Assembly (NCBI GenBank): GCA_028695965.1
Contig: JAQVHZ010000022.1
Coordinates: forward strand, 1 to 34,527
Length of the DNA: 34,527 bases
Direction: 5' to 3'
Origin: Thermoguttaceae bacterium
GTDB lineage: Bacteria; Planctomycetota; Planctomycetia; Pirellulales; Thermoguttaceae
Position 1 is the first letter of the stretch. Every line of letters begins with the position of its first letter. Made by a program: the position numbers and the translations under genes. The notes beneath the pieces are model-generated. The model was not told the DNA's origin. It saw only the letters and a program-made list of their open reading frames with translations, and searched no databases. Below, one piece after another: positions 17,398 through 25,618 of this stretch.

Positions 17398-17856
17398 TTA
17401 TTTAAACTTATGCCATTCGGCAACTGCGAGTTCATCGCAACGTTCATTTTCAGGATGACCCGAATGGCCTTTAATCTTGAAGAACTCAACTTTATGTTCC
17501 GCCGCAAGTTCATCAAGACGCTGCCAAAGATCGACGTTCTTCACCTCGACCATTTTCGTTCCAACTTTGCGCTTCCAATCGTTTCGTTTCCAAGATTTAA
17601 TCCACGTCGAAAGACCGTTTAAAACATAAGCGCTGTCGCTAACGAGCCTAACCGACGTGCTCCTAGTTAAAGCAGAAAGTCCTTCAACAACCGCTTGGAG
17701 TTCCATACGATTATTCGTCGTGTCCGCTTCTCCGCCCGAACGTTCTAGTTCTTTACCACTCGCAACGTGCCGCAAGACGAAGGCCCAACCGCCAGGACCA
17801 GGATTTCCACTGCATGCGCCGTCCGTATACAAAACGACTTCAGGTCCGTCCGCCAT
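17398..17856 (-). CDS. rnhA: Ribonuclease HI
   Basis: 152 residues, the normal length of RNase HI, which cuts the RNA strand of RNA-DNA hybrids. The catalytic set is present: Asp12 (LYTDGACSGNPGPGGWA), Glu52 (NNRMELQAV), Asp74 (LVSDSAYV) and Asp141 (NERCDELA), with the mobile His131 in KGHSGHPENE. The basic protrusion (WIKSWKRNDWKRK) matches the E. coli-type enzyme. I start at the ATG at 17856, which has AAGGA eight bases upstream; a TTG at 17901 would add 15 residues and is rejected. It is followed by the IMPase-like gene. Confidence 0.97.
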   Translation of the reverse strand: MADGPEVVLYTDGACSGNPGPGGWAFVLRHVASGKELERSGGEADTTNNRMELQAVVEGLSALTRSTSVRLVSDSAYVLNGLSTWIKSWKRNDWKRKVGTKMVEVKNVDLWQRLDELAAEHKVEFFKIKGHSGHPENERCDELAVAEWHKFK

Positions 17857-18007
17857 CGCGTGATTCCTTATACTGCCTTTGAAATTAACGTCTTTCTTCA
17901 AGTCGAGACGTTATTCTCAAACGTCCTCTCGTCGATTCTACCGCGTTGCCAGGCTTTTACAAGGGCAAGAGCATTAGGAATAATTGACCTCACAAAGACG
18001 CCGTTGC

Positions 18008-19975
18008 TCAGACTCCGGGATGCGAAGTGGACCGCGCAGGACGATCTTGACGAACACGTTCGCTCGTTGCGCGGCCGCCGCCCCGAAAGTCGCGGCGCTC
18101 TTCAACTCCGCTTTCAATATCGACGTCAGGTCCGCCTTGTCCTTCTGGATTGAAGCCATTTGGCCTAACTCCATAAGGTTGATTCGGGCGGCGCATATAT
18201 CGGTTAAAGTCGTCTAATAGCGCAGAATTCTCACCATATCGTTTCTGGAAAAGGGCCTGTGTTCTCCAAAGCGCCGCCTCAGATAGTCCGTCTAACGGAA
18301 TGTTATCATTTAACTCGGACAGTGTTGTCAAAGCGGCGGTGAAATCTCCGTCGCTGGCGGAAACCCAAGCAAGACCGATAAGTCCGTATTGTTCCAAACC
18401 AAGTTCTTGCGGGGCTCTTGTAACAAATTCCTTGAATATTGACTCGGCGCCTCGAACGTTTTTCTCTTCGATATAAGCGAAAGCCAATTGTCGTAAAGAA
18501 TGAGAAACCCAAAATTCGTCGTCAGGGAAATATTCGCCAACGCTCTTCCAAGCGTCTACTGTGCCTAACTGCAAAGCGCAGACATATTGTTCTTCTACCG
18601 TATTGTAGCGTCGAATAGCAAGAGGCGGTTCAGAATCCTTTGCCGAAACGGAACGGTTTTTCAAAAGCAGCGCCCCGCCCCCAAGTAAAAAAGCAAGGAC
18701 TAAAACGCCGACAACGATCGAAAGACTTTTAACCGACCAAAGCCGCAAGCTCGCGCGTCGTGTTTCGTTAAGTTTTGTAACGCTCGTTTGCCAATCGCGA
18801 GAAATATTCATCGTATGGAGCGTTTGTCGAAAAACGTCGCGTTCATCGTCAGTATGAAAGAAACCGACAGCTTGCGATTCGCCGACGTCTTGAATTTCAT
18901 TAGACGCTTTCTCGCCAAGATCAGCGGCGGCAAAGACGCCCTCTTTGCTGACGCCTGAAAAGTCGGAGCGTGGCGTAGGAGCGTCTTTACTCGCAACGCT
19001 GCTACTCGCTCCATCCGACGATAATTGAGCAACATAACTTCTTCTGGCCGCTCGAAGTTCAGAAAGCAAGACGTCCATCGATTCCTGGCGATCATTTGGA
19101 TTCTTTTCAAGCATACGATGAACGAGTTTGGCTAATGCGTCTGGAACTTCCGGACGCACTTCTGTTATGGGACGCGGACGCTCGTTAAGGTGCTTCAAAA
19201 CGACCGCGAGAGGCGTCTCGCCATAGAACGGCGCCGAACCTGTCAACATACGGTACGCCGTAATTCCAAGAGAATAGACGTCGCTCCGAGAATCAACCTT
19301 TTGACCGCGCGCCTGTTCAGGGCTCATATAAAGGGGCGTTCCCAGCGCAACGCCCGTACGCGTCAAAGCCGTTGTTACAAGCGACGTTTCACCAGAATCG
19401 GCAAAATGTGCTAAGCCGAAGTCGACAACCTTTAACACCCCTGCTGAATCGATCAACACATTTTCAGGCTTAACGTCTCGATGGACTAAATTCTCGTCTG
19501 AGGCGCGCTTCAATGCAGAAGCAATTTGTTCCAAAGCGGAAAACGTCTGCATAATAGTCGTTGTTCCGTTTCTGCGGAGATACTGCGCAAGGCTCATTCC
19601 GCCGACATATTCTTGAGCGATAAAACGATAGGTCTTCCCGCCGACTCGCGCGCGTCTTCCCTTTTTTCTTCCAAGCGAACGCGCGTCGCTTTCGTCTACC
19701 AACTCTCCAACTTCATAAATGCGCACGATGTTGGGATGTTCTAATCGAGCGGCGGCACGCGCTTCCTGAAGAAATCGCTTAACGTATTTCTCGTCGCTGG
19801 CAAGTTCGTCTTTCAATACTTTCAACGCAACAAGTCGGCCTAACGACGTCTGCTTAGCCAAAAAAACGTCGGAAGTAGCGCCGCCGCCAACGCGGCGTTC
19901 TATATAATAGTCTCCCAACCTTCGACCGCAGAGCGATTCTCGTAAAGGATCGATTTCGTTTGTTTGTCCGTCCAT
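18008..19975 (-). CDS. Membrane-anchored Ser/Thr protein kinase (Hanks type)
   Basis: 655 residues. The kinase domain (about 21-310) has a Gly loop (VGGGATSDVF), Lys52 in VALKVL, HRDVKPEN (Asp167), DFG (185-187), and GTPLYMSPEQARG in place of APE. One membrane helix (about 417-438) separates it from an outer domain of ~215 residues containing TPR-like helical pairs (RQLAFAYIEEKNVRGAESIF and GDFTAALTTLSEL) and a Gly/Arg-rich tail. A basic insert (GRKKGRRARVGG) lies in the N-lobe. Planctomycetes carry many such receptor-like kinases; the TPR part may sense envelope proteins. I use the ATG at 19975 rather than a TTG at 19987. It follows the two MBL genes by 81 bases and may be co-transcribed. 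Confidence 0.93.
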   Translation of the reverse strand: MDGQTNEIDPLRESLCGRRLGDYYIERRVGGGATSDVFLAKQTSLGRLVALKVLKDELASDEKYVKRFLQEARAAARLEHPNIVRIYEVGELVDESDARSLGRKKGRRARVGGKTYRFIAQEYVGGMSLAQYLRRNGTTTIMQTFSALEQIASALKRASDENLVHRDVKPENVLIDSAGVLKVVDFGLAHFADSGETSLVTTALTRTGVALGTPLYMSPEQARGQKVDSRSDVYSLGITAYRMLTGSAPFYGETPLAVVLKHLNERPRPITEVRPEVPDALAKLVHRMLEKNPNDRQESMDVLLSELRAARRSYVAQLSSDGASSSVASKDAPTPRSDFSGVSKEGVFAAADLGEKASNEIQDVGESQAVGFFHTDDERDVFRQTLHTMNISRDWQTSVTKLNETRRASLRLWSVKSLSIVVGVLVLAFLLGGGALLLKNRSVSAKDSEPPLAIRRYNTVEEQYVCALQLGTVDAWKSVGEYFPDDEFWVSHSLRQLAFAYIEEKNVRGAESIFKEFVTRAPQELGLEQYGLIGLAWVSASDGDFTAALTTLSELNDNIPLDGLSEAALWRTQALFQKRYGENSALLDDFNRYMRRPNQPYGVRPNGFNPEGQGGPDVDIESGVEERRDFRGGGRATSERVRQDRPARSTSHPGV

Positions 19976-20056
19976 TGTCCGTCTCAATTGTCTAATGTTA
20001 CTTCACGAGCCGTTAAACGGCGACCCTCAGCAACTAGCGTCGAAGCGCCGCAAAAA

Positions 20057-21001
20057 TTACAATGTCAGCTTAACAAGTCCGTCCTTGGAGATGAAATGCT
20101 GGTCTATGCCCATCTCTTTAACCCAAGCGCGTGTTTCCAACGTCTTCCAAGGACCAGTATTCGGGCCCTTCCCTCCTTGATTATTTTCCCAAAGCCAGTC
20201 GGGGGTCGGCCATAGGCACACGCTAGGATTGACAAGTTCGTAAAACTCGCGGTTCACGCCTTGTTGACCATGATGCGCCATCTGAACAAAGTCGCAATCC
20301 AGAACCCTCTTGTCTTGCGTCTTAACAAGACGGTCGCCGCCTTCATTTCCAAGATCGCCAAGAATCAAGATTGATTTACCGCCGACGTCAATGCGAAAAC
20401 AAATGGACGCGTTATTGATGGCGTTCATCGTCAAAGAAAGGTCATAGTCGTTCAAACACCTAATCGACGTTGAACCGAACTGAAAGACCTCGTCAACCGT
20501 AGGAACATGGATCTCGCCTTTGTAATTCTTCAGTTCTTCAAAGATGCGCGGAGCCCACGCAGTCTTTTCATGTTCCATAAGCCAAGAAAGCTCCGGAAAG
20601 TTATAACAAACGGCGCCAATTTCAAGCGCGTCGGGCATACGTGTAACGATCTCGCCAATCGCGCCGCAATGATCAAAGTGCGCGTGAGTTAGAAACCAAG
20701 CGTCGACTTTTCCACCACATTCTCGCTTGATTAAATCAACGAGATAAGGAGCTTCCTTGTCCCAACCGCCGTCGAAAACGACCGTCTGACCGTTATCGGC
20801 GCGATAAACGTAGCCCATCATTTGCGCGGGCTGTTGACGCGGAATCTGCCAGATCGTTCCTTTGGGCGAATTGGGATCGTCTGAAAAGGACGTTTCAATG
20901 ACGTTTTCAACCGGCTTGTACTCCGTCTTTGCCCATATTAGTCCCGACTTTAGCGCGAAAGGCGCCGCCATGCTAAGAGACAAGAAAGTTCGTCTATCCA
21001 T
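20057..21001 (-). CDS. Exported metallo-beta-lactamase-fold hydrolase, copy B
   Basis: 314 residues. The start MDRRTFLSLSMAAPFALKSG looks like a Tat-type or Sec signal, and AAGG six bases before this ATG (21001) supports it over the longer frame from 21073. The metal site is the HxHxDH motif THAHFDH (106-111), with further ligands likely in ILGDLGNEGG and MAHHGQQG. The fold resembles ComEC/Rec2-type or similar MBL hydrolases rather than beta-lactamases. It is a tandem duplicate of the upstream gene (21088-22041), sharing GGKVDAWFLTHAH, INNASICFR, KSILILGDLG and PSVCLWPTP. Substrate unknown. The kinase gene follows after 81 bases. Confidence 0.85.
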   Translation of the reverse strand: MDRRTFLSLSMAAPFALKSGLIWAKTEYKPVENVIETSFSDDPNSPKGTIWQIPRQQPAQMMGYVYRADNGQTVVFDGGWDKEAPYLVDLIKRECGGKVDAWFLTHAHFDHCGAIGEIVTRMPDALEIGAVCYNFPELSWLMEHEKTAWAPRIFEELKNYKGEIHVPTVDEVFQFGSTSIRCLNDYDLSLTMNAINNASICFRIDVGGKSILILGDLGNEGGDRLVKTQDKRVLDCDFVQMAHHGQQGVNREFYELVNPSVCLWPTPDWLWENNQGGKGPNTGPWKTLETRAWVKEMGIDQHFISKDGLVKLTL

Positions 21002-21087
21002 AAAACGCCTTAAATCACAACAACGTCCTGACCCAACATTGCGTTGCGGCCGGGCGCCGTTCGTGTCTGTCACTGAGGTAATGTTGA

Positions 21088-22041
21088 TTAGAACAAAATC
21101 TTGATAAGCCCGTCTTTCATCACGAAATGCTGTTCAGCAAGGAGTTCGTCCATCCAAGCGCGTGTTTCTAGCGTCTTCCAAGGTCCGGAACCATATCCCT
21201 TGCCGGAATCAACATGCCAAAGCCATTTTGGAGTCGGCCAAAGACATACGGACGGCTTCACTATTTCGTAAAATTCACGAGTGACGCCAGTTTGTCCATG
21301 GTGCGCCATTTGGCAAAAATCGCACTTAAGGACCTCGGCGCCTTGCATTTCGGCGAGCCGATTACCGCCTTCAGCGCCAAGGTCGCCAAGGATAAGAATC
21401 GATTTGCCTGCCACGTCAAGACGGAAACAGATGGTCGAATTGTTAATCGAGTTCATCGTCAAGTTCGTATCGAAGTCGTTTAGACATTTGACCGTCAACG
21501 GGCCATATTCAAAAACTTCGTTCACTTTTGGCGCGCGTTGAGGTCCCTTATATTTAGCCAGTCCATCAAAGATTTTTTTGGTTTCTCCGGCAGAACCTTT
21601 TTCCGTTTCATCAAGCCACTCTTGCGAAGGGAAATTGTAATAGAGATTCGCAATTTCAATTTCCCCCTGATAATTCTCGGCTATCTCTACGATAGCGCCG
21701 CAATGGTCAATATGAGCATGCGTTAAAAACCAAGCGTCAACTTTTCCACCGCATTCGGTCTTGATCAAATCGAGGAGATATGGAACGTCCTTATCCCAAC
21801 CTCCGTCAAAAACGATTGTCTGGCCCGTACACGTGCGCATAACATACGCCATCTTTTGAGGCGTGTTGACGTCAGGAAGTTGCCACAAGACCATTTTCGG
21901 CGCGTCAGGATCTTCCGCAAACGACGCGATAATGAAAGGATCTTTTGTTGTGTAATCAACGCCAATCTTAGCTTGAGCAACGCCCGTTCTCAACGCTAAA
22001 AGCGAAGCGCATCCCAATGACAAAAAGGATCTCCGGTCCAT
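21088..22041 (-). CDS. Exported metallo-beta-lactamase-fold hydrolase, copy A
   Basis: 317 residues. I start at the ATG at 22041 because GAGG lies six bases upstream and the resulting MDRRSFLSLG matches its tandem copy; an ATG at 22053 would add four residues. The N-terminus is a signal with RR followed by a hydrophobic stretch and a likely cut near VAQA. The zinc motif is THAHIDH, followed by ILGDLGAEGG and MAHHGQTG. The two copies keep the same order of motifs throughout, so one arose from the other by duplication. A terminator lies upstream after the protease gene. Function is not known. Confidence 0.85.
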   Translation of the reverse strand: MDRRSFLSLGCASLLALRTGVAQAKIGVDYTTKDPFIIASFAEDPDAPKMVLWQLPDVNTPQKMAYVMRTCTGQTIVFDGGWDKDVPYLLDLIKTECGGKVDAWFLTHAHIDHCGAIVEIAENYQGEIEIANLYYNFPSQEWLDETEKGSAGETKKIFDGLAKYKGPQRAPKVNEVFEYGPLTVKCLNDFDTNLTMNSINNSTICFRLDVAGKSILILGDLGAEGGNRLAEMQGAEVLKCDFCQMAHHGQTGVTREFYEIVKPSVCLWPTPKWLWHVDSGKGYGSGPWKTLETRAWMDELLAEQHFVMKDGLIKILF

Positions 22042-22133
22042 ATCAATCCTCATCTTACCTGAAAAATATAAAGGCCGCCCTACGGCGTTAGTTCAGACAA
22101 ACGAAACTGCGCCGCAGTTCTCCCCATTATAAC

Positions 22134-22162
22134 AAAAACGCGGACGAAAGGAAACGCCCGCG
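22134..22162 (-). terminator. Terminator of the M48 protease gene
   Basis: On the minus strand CGCGGGCG pairs with CGTCCGCG (one G-U), loop of eight, then TTTTTG. It starts 30 bases after the protease stop. Confidence 0.85.
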
Positions 22163-22191
22163 CCATAAGGAGAAAACAAAGCAGAACGTAA

Positions 22192-24249
22192 TCATCTCCA
22201 ATCATGCCACACGGGAGCGGGAACGCCCAAGGCTGCCGTGACAGCGCTAAGCGTCGCCGCTTCTTTTTCTGTAACGACGCCGTCGATGGCAATGCATCTG
22301 TATAACGCTTGAAGAATCTTCTGCTTCACCAAAGGAGCAGACAAAGACAAGACGTTTAACGCACGACTAAACGCCGCCAGCGAACAGTTTTCCTTAGGAA
22401 CGATATTGGCAGAAACGTTAACCACGCTCATCCCCGCCTGGAACGCCTTTATCTCGTCGCCGGGATAAAGAGCGCCTTCATACGCTAAGTGCGATAAAAC
22501 ATGCGTAAAGGGAGAAAGAACGGATTCTAATGACGAATAACGTATCTTTGGCTCGCGAGACAGACGGTAATAAAGATCAAGTTCGCGAATTACCAGCGCT
22601 TGCAAGGTATATTCAAAAAGATCAAGGACGCCGTCCGTCTGACAAAGCTCTATTGTTATCGAACGGAACGTCTGATATTCCTCCAAACTTAACGTCTTCA
22701 AAAGCGGGACCGCTTTACGAGCTAAAATCAAACGCGAGGTTTCGCCCAACGTTTCGATTCTCATCCAAGCAGAATCCAACTTTTGGTTCAGCTCAGCGCT
22801 TTCCGATTGGCTGATAATGACCCGCTGTTTCTGGGCGTCATCGGCAGAACTACTACGCAAAACGGCATAAAGCGCAGCTCGGGCCGCGACGGAATCCACA
22901 AGAAAATGATCCCACTCTTGCGGCACAGTTTCCAAAACAGCGTCGTCAACACGAACCTTGAATTCGTCTGTTGGCGGAGCGCCCCCCGCCATGACGCCAA
23001 AGGCAGAACCATAGAGTTCCTCACGGGAAAAACCAAGCGGACTCGAGGGTTGAGAACCTGACGCAACGCTCATTTGGTCTGCAAATGAGGCAATTTGCGA
23101 AGAAGCAACATCATCGCCAGCGGCAGCAGCGTCACTCAATTGTGCAGACGCCTCGCTGTCTTCAGACGTCGTATCTGATGAAGACGACCACCTATTCTTT
23201 TGCACAGTTTTTGGAAAGACTCCGTCAAAGCCAGGGTCAATTGCGAGGATACGTTTCGCAAGGGGCGGATGCGTCTGGAAAAGCGATTGTAAAAACCCTT
23301 GTTGAAAAACGCTGCCGAAAAACATATGCGAAGCCTGGACAGAAGCTGAGTTAGCAATATGAGACCCCATGCCCGGACTTCCAATTTTTTTCAATGCGCC
23401 GGCAATTCCCTCTGGATTACGAGTAAATTGCACAGCAGAGGCGTCGGCAAGGAACTCGCGCTGACGCGAAATTGCCGCGCGGATGATATTGCCAAAGACT
23501 GTCCCGATATATCCTATCAAAAACAGAGCCCCGCTGATAAAAAGAATAGCTATTATTACCCCTCCTGAGGAACTACTGCCGTCTTTGCTCGACCGATCGC
23601 TTCTAACGCTTATCGGAGCTTCAAGGGTGGAGCGAAAAACGATCGCAGCTATCAACGCTATTACTTCAAGACCAAAAAGATACCCTATTAATTTTGTATC
23701 AAGGTTGACGTCGTTATTAACGATGTGACTAAACTCGTGGGCGACTACCCCTTGAAGCTCGTCGCGCGTCAAAAAATCCAATGCGCCGGCGGTTACGCAT
23801 ACCGCCGCGTTTTCTGGGCTTGTCCCAATGGCGCATGCGTTGATACTCGACTCTTTGTCTAAAACATAAACGTGCGGCACCGGACATCCAGCAGCAAGAG
23901 CGATCTCTTCAACGACATTATATAAGCGGAGCTCACGAGCAGAGCCCCCGCCCCGCTGGACTAATTTACCGCCCAAAGAAACAGCAATTCCGTGCGGTCC
24001 TTTTCTCTTCAACGAGGCAGTCTTAAAAATTGAAACGATAAGAATAAACCCACAAACAATTAAGAAAGTAATAGCAAAAAGCCTCAGATCAAAAACTACA
24101 AAACTATAGCTTATCTCTTGTAGAGAAGAAATAATGAAAGCAACGAGAAGATGGATGAGAAAGGCCGTTGAGACAATCCCTAGAATAAATAAAAACAACA
24201 ACCAAGTGGTTTTGGCACGCGCTTCGTCTTGTCTATGAAAGAAATCCAT
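22192..24249 (-). CDS. M48 (HtpX-like) membrane metalloprotease with C-terminal TerB-like region
   Basis: 685 residues. The N-terminus has two membrane helices (about 15-40 and 55-78). The zinc protease motif is HEFSH (His171, Glu172, His175), with the third ligand in EFLAD (Glu265), and two more helices lie between them. After THPPLAKRI, residues about 330-685 are an extension absent from plain HtpX: an acidic Ser-rich linker, then an all-helical region ending in ALYRCIAIDGVVTEKEAATL, which resembles a TerB-like module. It follows lemA by 108 bases; lemA-M48 pairs are common and probably act in membrane protein quality control. The start ATG has no strong ribosome binding site. Confidence 0.9.
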   Translation of the reverse strand: MDFFHRQDEARAKTTWLLFLFILGIVSTAFLIHLLVAFIISSLQEISYSFVVFDLRLFAITFLIVCGFILIVSIFKTASLKRKGPHGIAVSLGGKLVQRGGGSARELRLYNVVEEIALAAGCPVPHVYVLDKESSINACAIGTSPENAAVCVTAGALDFLTRDELQGVVAHEFSHIVNNDVNLDTKLIGYLFGLEVIALIAAIVFRSTLEAPISVRSDRSSKDGSSSSGGVIIAILFISGALFLIGYIGTVFGNIIRAAISRQREFLADASAVQFTRNPEGIAGALKKIGSPGMGSHIANSASVQASHMFFGSVFQQGFLQSLFQTHPPLAKRILAIDPGFDGVFPKTVQKNRWSSSSDTTSEDSEASAQLSDAAAAGDDVASSQIASFADQMSVASGSQPSSPLGFSREELYGSAFGVMAGGAPPTDEFKVRVDDAVLETVPQEWDHFLVDSVAARAALYAVLRSSSADDAQKQRVIISQSESAELNQKLDSAWMRIETLGETSRLILARKAVPLLKTLSLEEYQTFRSITIELCQTDGVLDLFEYTLQALVIRELDLYYRLSREPKIRYSSLESVLSPFTHVLSHLAYEGALYPGDEIKAFQAGMSVVNVSANIVPKENCSLAAFSRALNVLSLSAPLVKQKILQALYRCIAIDGVVTEKEAATLSAVTAALGVPAPVWHDWR

Positions 24250-24284
24250 TATTCTGATTCTCTTGCTTATATGGAATCGGCTTA

Positions 24285-24320
24285 GCCCAATAGCATGACG
24301 GCGTCCCGTCGCTACTGGGC
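24285..24320 (-). repeat. Strong hairpin between lemA and the protease gene
   Basis: GCCCA-TAGC pairs with GCTA-TGGGC and an inner GACGG pairs with CCGTC, giving an almost continuous 14-pair stem. No U-run, so it more likely stabilises or processes the shared mRNA than terminates it. Confidence 0.5.
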
Positions 24321-24357
24321 ATAAAGCTCTATAAATCTAACAAATGAAGGACAAAGC

Positions 24358-24984
24358 TCAAAACGAAACTTTTGGCGCTTCGCGTTGTGTAACGTCTACA
24401 ATATCAAAGAGAGCCGCTTCTCCAAAGTTAAAAATTCCAGCGACGAAATTCGCTGGAAACACTTCCCGCTTCGTGTTATATTGCATAACGCTGTCGTTAT
24501 ACGCCTGACGTGCGAATCCGATCTTATTTTCGGTCGAGGTAAGTTCTTCTTGGAGCGCCAACATATTTTCGTTAGCCTTCAACGCCGGATAAGATTCACA
24601 AACGACAAGAAGACGTCCAAGGGCGCCGGTCAATTCGCCTTCGGCCGTATTAAGTTGCGCCATCGAAGCGCTGTCGCCGGGCTGAGCCGACGCTTGTTGA
24701 TTAGCGCCAACGGCTGCGCCGCGAGCGCGGACAACCGCTTCTAACGTTTCTGATTCGTGTTGCAGATAACCTTTAACCGTTTCCACAAGGTTAGGAATCA
24801 AGTCATAACGTCGTTTCAGTTGAACGTCAATTTGAGCAAACGCATTCTTGTAACGATTTCGTAATTTAATTAAACCGTTATAAATTCCAACGCCCCATAA
24901 AAAAACGATGAAGCATAACGCCAAAAAAGCCAAAACAACGCCAAGAGCAAGAGCTCCAACGCCCGCGCCAAAAATACCGTACAT
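24358..24984 (-). CDS. lemA: LemA family protein
   Basis: 208 residues. One N-terminal membrane helix (about 10-35) is followed by the LemA coiled-coil core: YNGLIKLRNRYKNAFAQIDV, then LKRRYDLIPNLVETVKGYL, YPALKANENMLALQEELTST, and a C-terminal YNTKREVFPANFVAGIFNF. This is the conserved family pattern and typical length. AGGAG six bases before the ATG is an excellent ribosome binding site, and a promoter with a perfect TATAAT lies at 25066-25094. The role is uncertain in general; the pairing with an M48 protease suggests a scaffold or substrate-delivery partner. Confidence 0.95.
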   Translation of the reverse strand: MYGIFGAGVGALALGVVLAFLALCFIVFLWGVGIYNGLIKLRNRYKNAFAQIDVQLKRRYDLIPNLVETVKGYLQHESETLEAVVRARGAAVGANQQASAQPGDSASMAQLNTAEGELTGALGRLLVVCESYPALKANENMLALQEELTSTENKIGFARQAYNDSVMQYNTKREVFPANFVAGIFNFGEAALFDIVDVTQREAPKVSF

Positions 24985-25065
24985 TTTTAACTCCTATGAC
25001 AATATCCACTGTCTAAAGAACGTTTCAAATAATCAAACGACTCGTTGCTTACACAACTTAACAAT

Positions 25066-25094
25066 ATTATACAGTTCCTAAAAAACTAGCGCAA
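25066..25094 (-). promoter_or_regulatory. Promoter of lemA
   Basis: On the minus strand TTGCGC (25089-25094), 17 bases, then a perfect TATAAT (25066-25071), about 80 bases upstream of lemA. It is divergent from the riboswitch promoter. Confidence 0.65.
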
Positions 25095-25130
25095 GTGTTT
25101 TGATCCTTCTTATTTCCCTTATTGCAACTG

Positions 25131-25158
25131 TTGACGAAAAAAACATAGCGCATATACT
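25131..25158 (+). promoter_or_regulatory. Promoter of the cobalamin-riboswitch transcript
   Basis: TTGACG (25131-25136), 16 bases, then TATACT (25153-25158). Transcription would begin about 25165, some 70 bases before the riboswitch. Confidence 0.6.
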
Positions 25159-25160
25159 CG

Positions 25161-25198
25161 AAAAGCTGATAGTCGCTAAAAGACTGTCGCAGCTTTTT
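25161..25198 (+). terminator. Terminator-like hairpin just after the promoter
   Basis: AAAAGCTG pairs with CAGCTTTT, with an inner AGTC/GACT, and five T residues follow. It starts at about the predicted transcription start, before the riboswitch, so either it is part of the leader or the true start lies further downstream. Confidence 0.5.
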
Positions 25199-25236
25199 GA
25201 GGATGCGGGCGGCTCGTCTCCCTTTGATTAACGTTT

Positions 25237-25442
25237 CAGAAGGACAAGACGGCATAACAGGGAAACCGGTGGAAATTCCGGTGCGGTCCTCGCCGCTGTA
25301 GACGAAGAGAAGAACGACTCTTTTCAGTTTGTTTCAAAGGAATGCGCACACAAACAACAAAACTTTGCGCAAACCAATCATTGACGCGCTCAAGCGTTGA
25401 GAAGATTGAAATAGATTTTTCGTGAGCCAGAAGACCTTCCTG
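25237..25442 (+). ncRNA. Cobalamin (B12) riboswitch
   Basis: The sequence follows the cobalamin riboswitch consensus in order. ACAGGGAAACCGGTGGAAAT, then TCCGGTGCGG and CTCGCCGCTGTAGACG correspond to the B12-box GGGAA...GGTG-AAA-TCC...CGCC-CTGT core. The CAATCATTG...GAGAAGATTG arm fits the P6 region. The 3' end GAGCCAGAAGACC fits the AGCCAGGAGACC box. P1 can form between CAGAAGG (25237-25243) and CCTTCCTG (25435-25442). These RNAs bind adenosyl- or methylcobalamin and usually repress B12 uptake or synthesis genes. Here the next gene on the strand is a DUF1559 pseudopilin about 175 bases away. Boundaries are estimated by eye. Confidence 0.9.
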
Positions 25443-25618
25443 CGTCTTTGAGATTACTCGGACAATCTCATCGTCGACTCGTTTGCGATGGACGAACAAG
25501 TCGATACGGGGACGTTCCCCTGCTCAAGAGCATCGCTCCGTGTTTGCGTCGCTCAAACGTCTTTTCGCCTATGCGAACTCGCGTTTCTGCGACACAGCGA
25601 ATGGAGGAAAGCGGCTCA
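25443..25618 (+). promoter_or_regulatory. Expression platform and leader between riboswitch and DUF1559 gene
   Basis: 176 bases with no gene. Hairpins visible are GAGATT/AATCTC (about 25450-25469), GGGGA/TTCCCC (about 25507-25520) and GTTTG/CAAAC followed by GTCTTTT (about 25542-25565). The last is terminator-like and could be the switch; GGAGG at 25602-25606 is the ribosome binding site. The mechanism is inference. Confidence 0.4.

Noticed and set aside
20057-22041. Antibiotic-resistance beta-lactamases
   Set aside because: Only the fold-level HxHxDH motif is shared; the rest does not resemble class B beta-lactamases.
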